A DNA stretch of 64,000 nt from Fibrobacter succinogenes (GTDB lineage: Bacteria > Fibrobacterota > Fibrobacteria > Fibrobacterales > Fibrobacteraceae). Every line of letters begins with the position of its first letter. Positions within the stretch are counted from its first letter, which is position 1. Under the pieces are notes generated by a model, which was not told the origin of the DNA, did not search any database, and saw only the letters and a program-made list of their open reading frames with translations. Shown piece after piece: positions 9,440 through 17,400 of the stretch. The stretch is from positions 20,794 to 84,793 of the forward strand of contig CACVQR010000016.1 in the NCBI GenBank assembly GCA_902756345.1, in the 5' to 3' direction. Position numbers and translations under genes: made by a program.

Positions 9440-10299
9440 TTGGACTCCCTTTTGTCGCCCTCCACAGAATCAACGGTACGGACACCGCCCTTACGCGCAA
9501 TCGGATAAAACGCCATAGAAAGCTGCATTACCCGGTCGGAGTTTTTGGCACTGTCCACCCTCTTCTGGACCAGACGCCTAAATTCCCTAAGCATATCACC
9601 CAAGTCATCGAAGCAGGACTGGTCTACGGACAATGTAAGAGTAGAAATATTTCTTTCGTCAACAGGAATATTGTCCAGTGCATCACTAGCCAAAGAGAGC
9701 ACTTCTTTCTGGAAATGACGAACAGCCTGCTTCTTTTCGGGGCCACCCACGGTCAAATGGGCGTCCGTAACAGCCAACTTGCCCGAAGCCATCTTCTTGA
9801 CCAAGCCGACTTCCAGCAAGGTATCGATCGCTTCCTGGGCCTGGGCCTCGGTAATCGGGGGGCACAGGTCCCTAGAAATCTGCTTGACGTTAACCACGCC
9901 ACCGTTCAGTTCGAGGTAGGCACGCACGGCCGGAATCCACCAGTTCTGAAGCAGCTTGAGTTCGGCTGCCTGCAGGCTGTGGCGGTCCACATCCCGAAGA
10001 TCGAGGGCTTTTGCCATCAGCTCTTCGCGCTTGGCCTTGTCCTTGGTTACTGCTGCGGAGAACAGCAAGTCAAAGTATTCGGCCTCACGACCGGACAGAT
10101 CAAGGATTTCTTTCGCGGCAGGGAGTGCATGAGCCGGCAAGTGCTGCTTTTTCTGCAACACGCGATAAAGGTAGCTGGAATCCAACCCCAGCTTGTCCCC
10201 CATCATACGGTACGAGTAGAAAGGCATTTCGGCTTTCCTACGGTCGTAGTACTCCTTCAAGAAGTCGCGATAATCCGATATGTCAGAAAACGTAACCAT
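9436..10299 (-). CDS. TIGR02147-family (DUF4423-like) putative transcriptional regulator
   Basis: A 287-residue soluble protein of a paralogous family expanded in Fibrobacter. The N-terminal part (YRDFLKEYYDRRKAE, then YSYRMMGDKLGLDSSYLYRVL at about 9-49) is helix-turn-helix-like. The C-terminal part has the family hallmark NISTLTLSVDQSCFDDL followed by a basic helix and VMQLSMAFYPI. DNA binding is the usual assumption but the targets are unknown. It is coupled by ATGA overlap to the downstream lipoprotein gene and diverges from the zinc operon. Placement next to the hemicellulase cluster makes a role in polysaccharide response possible, but only as inference. Confidence 0.8.
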   Translation of the reverse strand: MVTFSDISDYRDFLKEYYDRRKAEMPFYSYRMMGDKLGLDSSYLYRVLQKKQHLPAHALPAAKEILDLSGREAEYFDLLFSAAVTKDKAKREELMAKALDLRDVDRHSLQAAELKLLQNWWIPAVRAYLELNGGVVNVKQISRDLCPPITEAQAQEAIDTLLEVGLVKKMASGKLAVTDAHLTVGGPEKKQAVRHFQKEVLSLASDALDNIPVDERNISTLTLSVDQSCFDDLGDMLREFRRLVQKRVDSAKNSDRVMQLSMAFYPIARKGGVRTVDSVEGDKRESK

Positions 10300-10476
10300 A
10301 ATTATTTACCCGTATATTTACAATAATAAAATAGACTTTGCAGGTAAAGAAACATATACCGAGGGTGAAATTCGCATGGACGTTTTATCCAAGTGCATTG
10401 TGACACTGGTCACAAAAAGGCCAAAATGGGGCAAATTCCCCAAAAAAAGGAATTTAGGCTTTTGCCAACTCACAAA

Positions 10477-10493
10477 TTGCAAATCATTCGCAA
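10477..10493. promoter_or_regulatory. Fur/Zur-type operator 1
   Basis: The 17-bp sequence TTGCAAATCATTCGCAA is a near-palindrome with 7-base arms around a 3-base centre (one arm mismatch). It covers the -35 element. It matches operator 2 at 15 of 17 positions, with centres 28 bp apart. Confidence 0.65.
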
Positions 10494-10505
10494 TTTTACT
10501 ATATT
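10477..10505 (+). promoter_or_regulatory. Predicted sigma-70-type promoter of the zinc operon
   Basis: A -35 candidate TTGCAA (10477-10482) and a -10 candidate TATATT (10500-10505) are separated by exactly 17 bases. Both lie inside or touch the two palindromic operators, so a bound repressor would block polymerase. The predicted transcript would start near 10512, leaving a very short leader before the regulator gene, which has no visible Shine-Dalgarno sequence. Confidence 0.6.
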
Positions 10506-10521
10506 TGCGAATCGTTCGCAA
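10505..10521. promoter_or_regulatory. Fur/Zur-type operator 2
   Basis: TTGCGAATCGTTCGCAA has two perfect 7-base inverted arms around TCG. It begins at the end of the -10 element and covers the predicted start of transcription, just before the regulator gene. Length and symmetry fit a Fur-superfamily site. It differs from the classic iron box and is not preceded by another gene it could serve on the plus strand. Confidence 0.7.
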
Positions 10522-10535
10522 TTTCGGCGTTGAAA

Positions 10536-10928
10536 ATGGAATACAAAACTCAGACCCGACAGATGATCATGGATTACATGGCTGAAAATCCCGACCGGAT
10601 TTTCAAGGCCTCCGAGTTGGCCCAGAGTCTGTCCGAGGTTTCGCTGAGTACCATTTACAGGAACCTTTCCAGGCTCGAAAAAGCAGGAATGATCCAGATT
10701 GTCGGAGCTGCCGAAAACAACGAGTTGCAATACCGCTACACGGGCCCAGGCCAATGCGAAGAAAAGATGCACCTCGTATGCAAGGAATGCGGCAAGTTTT
10801 TCCACCTGGAAGGCCCCGCCCTCAAGGTTCTGCAGCTTTCGGTACAGCGCAGCGGATTCGAGCTGGACCAACAACAGTCCGTGCTGCTCGGGCGCTGTTC
10901 CGGCTGTTCGCGGAGGCGCCATGGTTAA
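10536..10928 (+). CDS. zur: Fur-family metalloregulator, probably Zur
   Basis: A 130-residue Fur-superfamily repressor. The N-terminal winged helix includes FKASELAQSLSEVSLSTIYR. The C-terminal dimerisation part has MHLVCKECGKFFHLEG and ends in a second Cys pair (CSGC), giving the CxxC...CxxC structural zinc site. Zinc specificity is inferred because the gene heads an operon with znuA, znuC and znuB and sits behind two palindromes that it probably binds. An in-frame TTG at 10530 is an alternative start; neither start has a clear SD. The end overlaps the next gene by eight bases. Confidence 0.85.
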   Translation: MEYKTQTRQMIMDYMAENPDRIFKASELAQSLSEVSLSTIYRNLSRLEKAGMIQIVGAAENNELQYRYTGPGQCEEKMHLVCKECGKFFHLEGPALKVLQLSVQRSGFELDQQQSVLLGRCSGCSRRRHG

Positions 10929-11187
10929 CGCCCTGTTAAACAAGCTGCTCATAGCGTTTGCATCGCTCTACGTCGCGAGGCACTTGGAGCACCATTGCCA
11001 CGGCGAGCACTGCCACGTGTGCCACCACATCCACCGCTGCCTAGAACTGATTTCGGTTTGCATGGAACTGGTGGTAGCGCCGTTCGAACTTGCGTTACGG
11101 TTTTTCTATTTCAAATTAGTTTGCTTTAAGGCGGCGGTTTCGCCGTCGACAACTCTTGTTTCACAGAAAGTCCTGCTGCTGAATTGA
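10921..11187 (+). CDS. Small His/Cys-rich peptide in the zinc operon
   Basis: An 88-residue protein starting inside the end of the regulator gene. Its N-terminal helix (LLNKLLIAFASLYVA) is followed by a metal-ligand cluster at residues 20-40 (HLEHHCHGEHCHVCHH), then two hydrophobic stretches that may be membrane-associated. Small His/Cys-rich proteins of this look occur beside zinc ABC transporters in other anaerobes. I do not know a named family. Zinc binding or delivery is inferred from the ligand density and the operon. The last ~15 residues are low in conservation-type signal, so the true end may matter less than the ligand block. Confidence 0.7.
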   Translation: MVNALLNKLLIAFASLYVARHLEHHCHGEHCHVCHHIHRCLELISVCMELVVAPFELALRFFYFKLVCFKAAVSPSTTLVSQKVLLLN

Positions 11188-11267
11188 TGGCTACCCTCGG
11201 CACGACAAGTGCCACGAACAATAAAGCATCAATTCAAATTTTGGCCCGATTGGGCAAAGGACTTATT

Positions 11268-12368
11268 ATGAAGAAATTTGCAGCATTTGCAATGTTTGTT
11301 TTGGCGACGGCGCTGATGTTTGTCGCTTGCAGCGCGGAATCGAACGAAAAAGCCCCCGCACAAAAGAAAGTTTCTATTGTCGCAACCATCTATCCGCAGT
11401 ACGACTGGCTGAAGAACATCCTCGGAGACCGTCTGGACGCCGTGAACCTGAAACTGCTTATCCAGAACGGTACCGACTTGCACAGCTACAAGCCCTCGGC
11501 ACAGGATATCGCAGCGATTGCAAGCGCCGACATGGTGGTGTTCGTAGGTGGCGAATCGGACGAATGGATCGAGAAAGCGCTGAAAGCAACGCCGAAGGAT
11601 GGCCGCGTACAAGTGAACCTGATGGAAGCTTTGGGCGACCGAGTCAAGGCCGAAGAAGTCGTGGAAGGCATGCAGGAAGAGACGAAAGACGAAAAGCCTG
11701 CCCTGAGCTTGCCGAAGGGACGAGAGACGAAAGAAATCGCAGAAGAGAACCATGAACACGGCGAAGAAGCCAAAGAGCACGAACATGCCGAAAAACACGA
11801 AGACGGGCATCATCACCACGAAGAAGTCGAAAACGATGAACACGTCTGGCTCTCGCTGAAGAACGCAGAACTGCTGGTGATGAACCTTGCCGATGCCCTC
11901 TCGAAAGTAGACACGGCGCACGCTACGGAATACCACATGAATGCGGGCCTTTACATCGCAAAGATTAGCGCACTGGACGCCCAATACCGTGCAGCAACAG
12001 ACAGTGCCCATTTCAAGACCATTTTGTTTGGCGACCGTTTTCCGTTTCGCTATCTGGTGGATGATTACGGCATTAAGTATTTTGCCGCGTTTGTTGGCTG
12101 TTCCGCCGAAAGCGAAGCGAGTTTCGAGACGGTAGCCTTCTTGGCCGGCAAGATGGATTCGCTCGCGCTCCCCGCGATTTTCACGATTGACGAAAGCAAC
12201 GGGAAGATTGCCCGCGCGATTCTTGACGCCAGCAAAAAGTCAAAGGAAACGCCTGTGCTGACGCTGAATTCGATGCAGTCGGTGACGGATGCGCAGATGC
12301 AATCTGGCGTGGACTACCTGAGCATGATGCAATCAAATTTGGAAGTTTTGAAGAAAGCAATTAAATAA
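11268..12368 (+). CDS. znuA: Zinc ABC transporter substrate-binding lipoprotein ZnuA
   Basis: A 366-residue cluster A-I metal-binding protein anchored by a lipobox (FVACS, Cys21). Likely ligands include His72 (DLHSYKPS) and His192 (DEHVWLS). Residues 161-184 form the acidic/His-rich loop typical of ZnuA (HEHGEEAKEHEHAEKH, then GHHHH), which is thought to collect zinc. Just before it, residues 138-155 are encoded by an inserted composite repeat (see 11681-11732), giving the peptide KPALSLPKGRE, which has no family counterpart. The ATG at 11268 was chosen over upstream in-frame codons because it opens a proper lipoprotein signal and follows AAAGG. The gene is followed directly by znuC. Confidence 0.93.
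   Translation: MKKFAAFAMFVLATALMFVACSAESNEKAPAQKKVSIVATIYPQYDWLKNILGDRLDAVNLKLLIQNGTDLHSYKPSAQDIAAIASADMVVFVGGESDEWIEKALKATPKDGRVQVNLMEALGDRVKAEEVVEGMQEETKDEKPALSLPKGRETKEIAEENHEHGEEAKEHEHAEKHEDGHHHHEEVENDEHVWLSLKNAELLVMNLADALSKVDTAHATEYHMNAGLYIAKISALDAQYRAATDSAHFKTILFGDRFPFRYLVDDYGIKYFAAFVGCSAESEASFETVAFLAGKMDSLALPAIFTIDESNGKIARAILDASKKSKETPVLTLNSMQSVTDAQMQSGVDYLSMMQSNLEVLKKAIK
11681..11732 (+). repeat. In-frame heptad/palindrome repeat inside znuA
   Basis: Two GACGAAA heptads (11681-11694) precede the imperfect palindrome CCCTGAGCTTGCCGAAGGG (11701-11719), then GACGAGA and GACGAAA (11719-11732). The block is in frame and encodes residues 138-155 of ZnuA. The same GACGAGA heptad forms an array at 63845-63874. 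Palindromes of the CTTCGGCAAGCTCAGGG type are known as dispersed repeats that appear in many predicted proteins as ALSLPKG or LRQAQG peptides. Confidence 0.8.
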
Positions 12369-12391
12369 TGTGGAATGTGTGATGAGTAATG
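12368..12391 (+). repeat. ATGTGNN heptad run spanning the znuA/znuC junction
   Basis: Three heptads in register (ATGTGGA, ATGTGTG, ATGAGTA) are followed by another ATG. They begin at the last base of the znuA stop codon, and the third unit supplies the znuC start codon. The family matches the arrays at 29475 and 57548. Confidence 0.6.
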
Positions 12392-13038
12392 CGAAGACCC
12401 TTATCAAGTGTCGCCAGTTGACTCTCGGATACGGGAGCAAGGACCTGGTACGCGATTTGGACTACGATATAAACGCAGGTGACTACCTGTGCATCGTGGG
12501 GCGCAACGGTTCCGGAAAGACGACTTTCTTGAGGGGTATCGCGGGGCTACTCAAGCCGAAATCGGGAGTCATCGAGCTCTGCGATGGTTTAAGCCGAAAT
12601 CAAATCGGCTATCTGCCGCAAATGACGATTGTGCAGAAAGATTTTCCGGCCTCCGTCGAAGAAATCGTGCTGTCGGCATTCCAAGGAAAGCATCGCTTGC
12701 TGCCCTTCTACAGGAAGGCGCACCGGGATCGCGCCATGGAATGCATGGCGCTAACCCGTACCGAAAGCCTCGCAAAATCTTGCTTCCGCGAGCTTTCGGG
12801 GGGCCAAAAGCAGCGCGTGCTTTTAGCGAGGGCCCTGTGCGCCGCCGAACGCCTGCTGCTTCTCGACGAACCGGTGACAGGCCTCGATCCGGAATCTACG
12901 GAAACCATGTACCGCATCATCGAAGAGCTGCATCAGAAGGGAATGACCGTCGTCATGGTCACTCACGATGTAGATACAGCCCTCGACGATGCCACCCGCG
13001 TGCTGGATTTCAATACCATTTCAACCAAGGAAAAATAA
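12382..13038 (+). CDS. znuC: Zinc ABC transporter ATP-binding protein ZnuC
   Basis: A 218-residue ABC ATPase that powers zinc import. It shows Walker A GRNGSGKTT, Q-loop region YLPQM, signature LSGGQKQR, Walker B LLLLDEP and the switch His in VTHD. The start at 12382 fits the usual beginning of the domain; an in-frame GTG four codons upstream is possible. No Shine-Dalgarno is visible because the whole junction is an ATGTGNN repeat, so translation may depend on coupling to znuA, which ends 14 bases earlier. Confidence 0.93.
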   Translation: MSNAKTLIKCRQLTLGYGSKDLVRDLDYDINAGDYLCIVGRNGSGKTTFLRGIAGLLKPKSGVIELCDGLSRNQIGYLPQMTIVQKDFPASVEEIVLSAFQGKHRLLPFYRKAHRDRAMECMALTRTESLAKSCFRELSGGQKQRVLLARALCAAERLLLLDEPVTGLDPESTETMYRIIEELHQKGMTVVMVTHDVDTALDDATRVLDFNTISTKEK

Positions 13039-13043
13039 ACCCT

Positions 13044-13085
13044 CTACCATCTACTTCCTACTGTCTACTTCCTACCGTCTACTAA
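13044..13085. repeat. CTACNNN heptad array between znuC and znuB
   Basis: Six heptads in register, alternating CTACTTC with CTACCAT, CTACTGT and CTACCGT (effective 14-bp period), fill the whole znuC-znuB gap and reach to within four bases of the znuB ATG. The 14-mer ACTTCCTACCGTCT recurs exactly at 57618-57631. No SD for znuB lies in this stretch. Confidence 0.85.
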
Positions 13086-13088
13086 ACT

Positions 13089-13940
13089 ATGCCTGACCTT
13101 ATCGAAAAACTTTCGTTCTATCTAGATTTCCCTTTCGTTCGCTATGCGATTATCGTGGGCGTTCTCGTATCGCTCTGTTCGTCGCTCCTAGGCGTGACCT
13201 TGGTGCTCAAGCGTTACTCCTACATCGGTGACGGCCTTTCGCATGTCGCCTTCGGAGCGCTCTCTATTGCAGCGGTACTCAAGATTACGAACAACATGCT
13301 GCTTATCTTGCCGGTGACGGTCGCGGTGGCAGTACTCTTGTTGTGTACAGGGAAAAATGCCCGCATCAAGGGTGATGCAGCTATTGCCATGGTCTCGGTC
13401 GGAGCCCTTGCCATCGGTTACTTGCTGATGAACGTGTTCTCGACTTCGGCGAATATTTCGGGTGACGTCTGCACGACGCTTTTCGGCTCTACTTCTATTT
13501 TGACGCTCCGGGTAGAAGAAGTCTACCTTTGCGTCGCGCTCTCGATTACAGTCCTCGCCGTATTCATTCTTTTCTACCACAAGATTTTCGCCATCACCTT
13601 CGACGAGAATTTTGCGCAGGCGACCGGCGTCAACACGACGATTTTCAATTTGCTGATCGCTGTCATCGTGGCCGTCATCATCGTTCTCGCCATGAACTTG
13701 GTAGGCGCCCTCCTGGTGTCGGCCTTAGTGGTTTTCCCGTCGCTTTCGGCCATGCGAGTATTCAAGAGTTTCTTTGCGGTGACGGTTGCATCGGCCATCA
13801 TCTCGGTCGTGTGCTCGCTCATCGGAATCGTCGTCGCAATCCTCGCAGGCACTCCCGTGGGTTCTACCATTGTGGCGGCAGATATTGTGGCATTCGGCCT
13901 CTTCTATTCCATCAGCCTGATTCAGGGCAGAGGTGTTTAA
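13089..13940 (+). CDS. znuB: Zinc ABC transporter permease ZnuB
   Basis: A 283-residue polytopic inner-membrane permease of the ABC-3 family with about eight hydrophobic segments. Early family motifs are SSLLGVTLVLKRYSYIGDGLSHVAFGA, shown here as its two halves SSLLGVTLVLKRY and IGDGLSHVAFGA. It forms the channel with ZnuC, receiving zinc from ZnuA. The ATG directly follows the CTACNNN heptad array, and the 3' end overlaps the next small gene by a few bases. Confidence 0.93.
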   Translation: MPDLIEKLSFYLDFPFVRYAIIVGVLVSLCSSLLGVTLVLKRYSYIGDGLSHVAFGALSIAAVLKITNNMLLILPVTVAVAVLLLCTGKNARIKGDAAIAMVSVGALAIGYLLMNVFSTSANISGDVCTTLFGSTSILTLRVEEVYLCVALSITVLAVFILFYHKIFAITFDENFAQATGVNTTIFNLLIAVIVAVIIVLAMNLVGALLVSALVVFPSLSAMRVFKSFFAVTVASAIISVVCSLIGIVVAILAGTPVGSTIVAADIVAFGLFYSISLIQGRGV

Positions 13941-14364
13941 ATTGTTCAAAGTAGTTCTTGCCGTTCTGCTTGCCTTTGCGGCCTTGTTTGCAAAGGAACC
14001 CGGCGGTAAAGAGAAATACGACATTGACATTTCCCGTATGAGCGGGACCATGGTCTACGGACAAGTTTACCAAATGGTTATGTACCCGAGCAAGTATCTC
14101 GGAAAGCATATCAAGATGAAGGGAATCTTTTCGAGCTATTACGACGAGGAAATGGAACGGCGTTTTTACGGTTGCGTCATTCAAGACGCTCTCGCCTGTT
14201 GTTCGCAAGGGCTCGCCTTCGAACTTGCAAAACCGCGCGAATTTCCCAAGGAATACCCCGCCGAAGGGGACGTGATTACGATTACAGGCGACTTCGATTT
14301 TGAAAGCGATGAAGGGGGCGGTGGTTTCCCCATCATCCGCAATGCTGAAATGCAGACTAAATAA
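13933..14364 (+). CDS. Small secreted CCSQG protein at the end of the zinc operon
   Basis: A 143-residue protein with an N-terminal signal peptide (hydrophobic 5-19, then AKEPGG) and a compact beta-rich domain. Recognisable blocks are GTMVYGQVYQMVMYPSKYLG, KMKGIFSSYYDEE, CVIQDALACCSQG and EYPAEGDVITITGDF, which together resemble an OB-like fold. I recall similar CCSQG proteins next to zinc ABC transporters in other anaerobic bacteria, but no named function. The paired cysteines could bind metal. The start is uncertain: GTG at 13933 overlaps the znuB stop, and TTG at 13942 is an alternative. Confidence 0.75.
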   Translation: MFKLFKVVLAVLLAFAALFAKEPGGKEKYDIDISRMSGTMVYGQVYQMVMYPSKYLGKHIKMKGIFSSYYDEEMERRFYGCVIQDALACCSQGLAFELAKPREFPKEYPAEGDVITITGDFDFESDEGGGGFPIIRNAEMQTK

Positions 14365-14373
14365 AAACTTTTC

Positions 14374-14406
14374 TATATTTATGCATAAAATTAAATAAAT
14401 GCATAA
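14374..14406 (+). promoter_or_regulatory. Predicted metH promoter with inverted repeat at the start site
   Basis: A -10 candidate TATATT (14374-14379) runs into the perfect 8-base inverted repeat TTATGCAT (14379-14386) and ATGCATAA (14399-14406) with a 12-base loop. The repeat would cover the transcription start and could be an operator or a 5'-end hairpin. Only 68 bases separate metH from the upstream gene, too little for a cobalamin riboswitch. Confidence 0.45.
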
Positions 14407-14432
14407 CAAATACAAGTACGGCGGTTCGTGCC

Positions 14433-17400
14433 ATGGAAAAGAAAATGACTTTACGCGAAGCTTTTGAAAGCAAGATGATGCTGCTCGATGGCGGCATGGG
14501 TTCTGTCATTCAGACTTACGGAATCAAGGGTGCGAACAACGACATGCTTTCCATTGAGAAACCGGAAATCATTCTCGATATCCAGCGCCGCTACGTGGAT
14601 GCGGGCGTGGACTGTCTGACGACGAATACGTTCTCGAGCCAACGCGTGAGCCAGCACGAATACCATCAGGAACACCGCATTGCCGAAATGAACCGCGCCG
14701 CGGTGAAGATTGCGAAGCAGGCCGCGGCAGAGGCTATGGAAAAGTACGGCCGCCAGGTGTACATCCTGGGTGACGTGGGCCCCACCAGCAAGATGCTTTC
14801 GATGAGCGAAGACGTGAACGACCCCGCAAGCCGTAGCATTACTTTTGACGAGCTGGAAGATGCCTACCTGGAACAGATCCAGGTGCTGGTGGAAGAAGAC
14901 GTCGATGCCATCCTGATTGAAACGATTTTTGATACGCTGAACGCGAAGGCTGCCGCAAGCGCATTCACCAAGGTGATGGAAAAACGCACTGCCGACGCAA
15001 CCGCCGCCGGAAAAGCCGACGACCTCAAGCCTGTGGAAGTCATGTTCTCGATGACGGTGAGCGACGCCTCGGGCCGTACGCTTTCGGGCCAGACGGTAGA
15101 AGCTTTCGCCGTGAGCGTGATGCACATGCACCCGCTTTCTATCGGCCTCAACTGCGGGCTCGGTGCCGACGGCATGGTGCCGTACTTGCGCCGCATGGGC
15201 AAGGTTGCGCCCTGCTACATTAGCTGTCACCCGAATGCGGGGCTCCCGAACCAGTTCGGCGGTTACGACGACACGCCCGAAGACATGGTGCGACTCATGG
15301 GCGTTTATCTGGACGACAAGCTCGTGAATATGATTGGCGGTTGCTGCGGTACCACACCGGAACACATCGCCGCCATGCGCAAGATGCTAGATGCGCTACC
15401 CGCCGATTACGAACGCCGCAAGCCCGCACCCAAGTATGCCACAAGCCCGCTGCTCCGCCTCGCCGGTTTGGAACCGCTGTTCAAGGAACAGGTGCGCCCG
15501 AGCAATGGCGCCAACAGTTGCAACGCCGAAGACTTCGTGAAGGTCGGCGAACGCTGCAACGTGGCAGGCTCCAAGAAGTTCCTCCGCCTCATCAACGAAA
15601 AGAATTACGAAGAAGCACTCGACATCGCACGTAAGCAAGTCGAAGACGGCGCCGATGTGATTGACGTGAACATGGATGACGGCCTGCTCGACGCTACCGC
15701 CGAAATGCAGACCTTCCTGAACCTGCTCGCATCGGACCCCGCCATCAGCCGCGTGCCGATTATGGTGGACTCCTCCCGTTTCGAAGTCATCGAAGCGGGC
15801 CTCAAGTGCGCCCAGGGCAAGTGCATCGTGAACTCCATCTCTTTGAAGATGGGCGAAAAGGCTTTCATTGAACATGCGCTCACTATCAAGCGCCTCGGCG
15901 GTGCCGTCATCGTGATGCTCTTCGACGAAGAAGGCCAGGCCACCAACTACGAGCGCCGCGTGCAAATTGCCGCCCGCGCTTACGACATCATGGTGAAGAA
16001 GCTCGGCTTCGACCCCTCCGATATTATTTACGACCCGAACGTCTTGACGGTCGCTACGGGCATGGCAGAACACAATGCCTACGCCATTGACTTTATCCGC
16101 GCGGTCCGCTGGATTATGGACAACCTGCCCGGCGTGCGCATTTCGGGCGGTCTTTCGAACCTTTCCTTCGCCTTCCGCGGCAACAACTACCTGCGCGAAG
16201 CGATGCACACCACCTTCTTGCATTACGCGATTCCGAACGGCATGGGCATGGCCATCATGAACCCGAGCGCGATTATCGAATACAAGACGATTCCGCTCGA
16301 ACTCCGCATGGCCATTACCGAAGTCATTTACAACACGGAACCGGACGCGAGCGAAGCGCTCATCGAAATTGCAAGCCGCATGACCGCGGCAGCCGCAGCC
16401 GCCAAGGAAGCAGGCACCAAGTACGACCCGAAGGCGATTTTCGCCATGAGCACAGGCGCAAGCAACTCTTCTGACGACAACGCTAACGCTGCCGCCGAAG
16501 CAAAGCCCACCACGCCCGAAGAACGCTTGCAAGAAGCACTGCTCAAGGGAACTTCGACAACACTTCAGCCCGACTTGATGGAACTCATCAACCGCGGCGA
16601 TAGCCCGGTGGGAATTATTTCTGGCCCGCTCATGGACGGCATGAACGAAGTCGGTCGCCGCTTCGGTGAAGGCAAGATGTTCTTGCCGCAAGTAGTGAAG
16701 ACTGCACGCACCATGAAGAAGGCCGTGGAAATTTTGCAGCCCTACATCGAGGCGGGCAAAGATGCCAACGCATCGAGCCGCGGCAAAATCGTGATTGCGA
16801 CCGTGAAGGGCGACGTGCATGATATCGGCAAGAACATCGTCTCCGTGATTATGGCCTGTAACGGCTACGAAATGGTGGACCTCGGCGTGATGGTTCCCGA
16901 AGATGTCATCGTGAAGGCGGTCATCGAGAACAAGGCCGATATCTTGAGCCTTTCCGGGCTGATTACGCCCTCCCTTGAAGAAATGTGCACTGTGGCTAAA
17001 GCCATGCAGGATGCAGGCCAGCGCATCCCGATTATCGTCGGCGGTGCCACCACCTCGCCCACGCACACTGCCGTAAAGATTGCCCCGTGCTACGAAGGCC
17101 CCGTATTCCACGTGCGCGACGCCGCCAGCAATCCGGGCCTCGTGCAAAAGCTCCTGGACCCCGCGACCAGCGAGCAGACCATTCAGGAAAACCGGGTCGA
17201 ACAGCAGCGCATTCGCGACAAGCAGAACGGCATCCAGACCGAAGCCGCAAGCGCCATGGCCGCAGCAGAGAAGACTCCGCTCGAACGCCGCTACCTTTGC
17301 GACTGGAGCAAGTACCAGCCCGTGGAGCCGCCGTTCATGGGAGAAAGCAAGCTCCCGCCGATTCCGCTCGAAAAAGTCATCCCGCTTATCAGCTGGGAAT

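Noticed and set aside
14365..14432. Cobalamin riboswitch before metH
   Set aside because: Only 68 bases are available and no B12-box-like sequence is present; a riboswitch of this class needs about 200 bases.
15396..17147. 583-codon open frame on the minus strand inside metH
   Set aside because: Fully antisense to the well-supported MetH reading frame.
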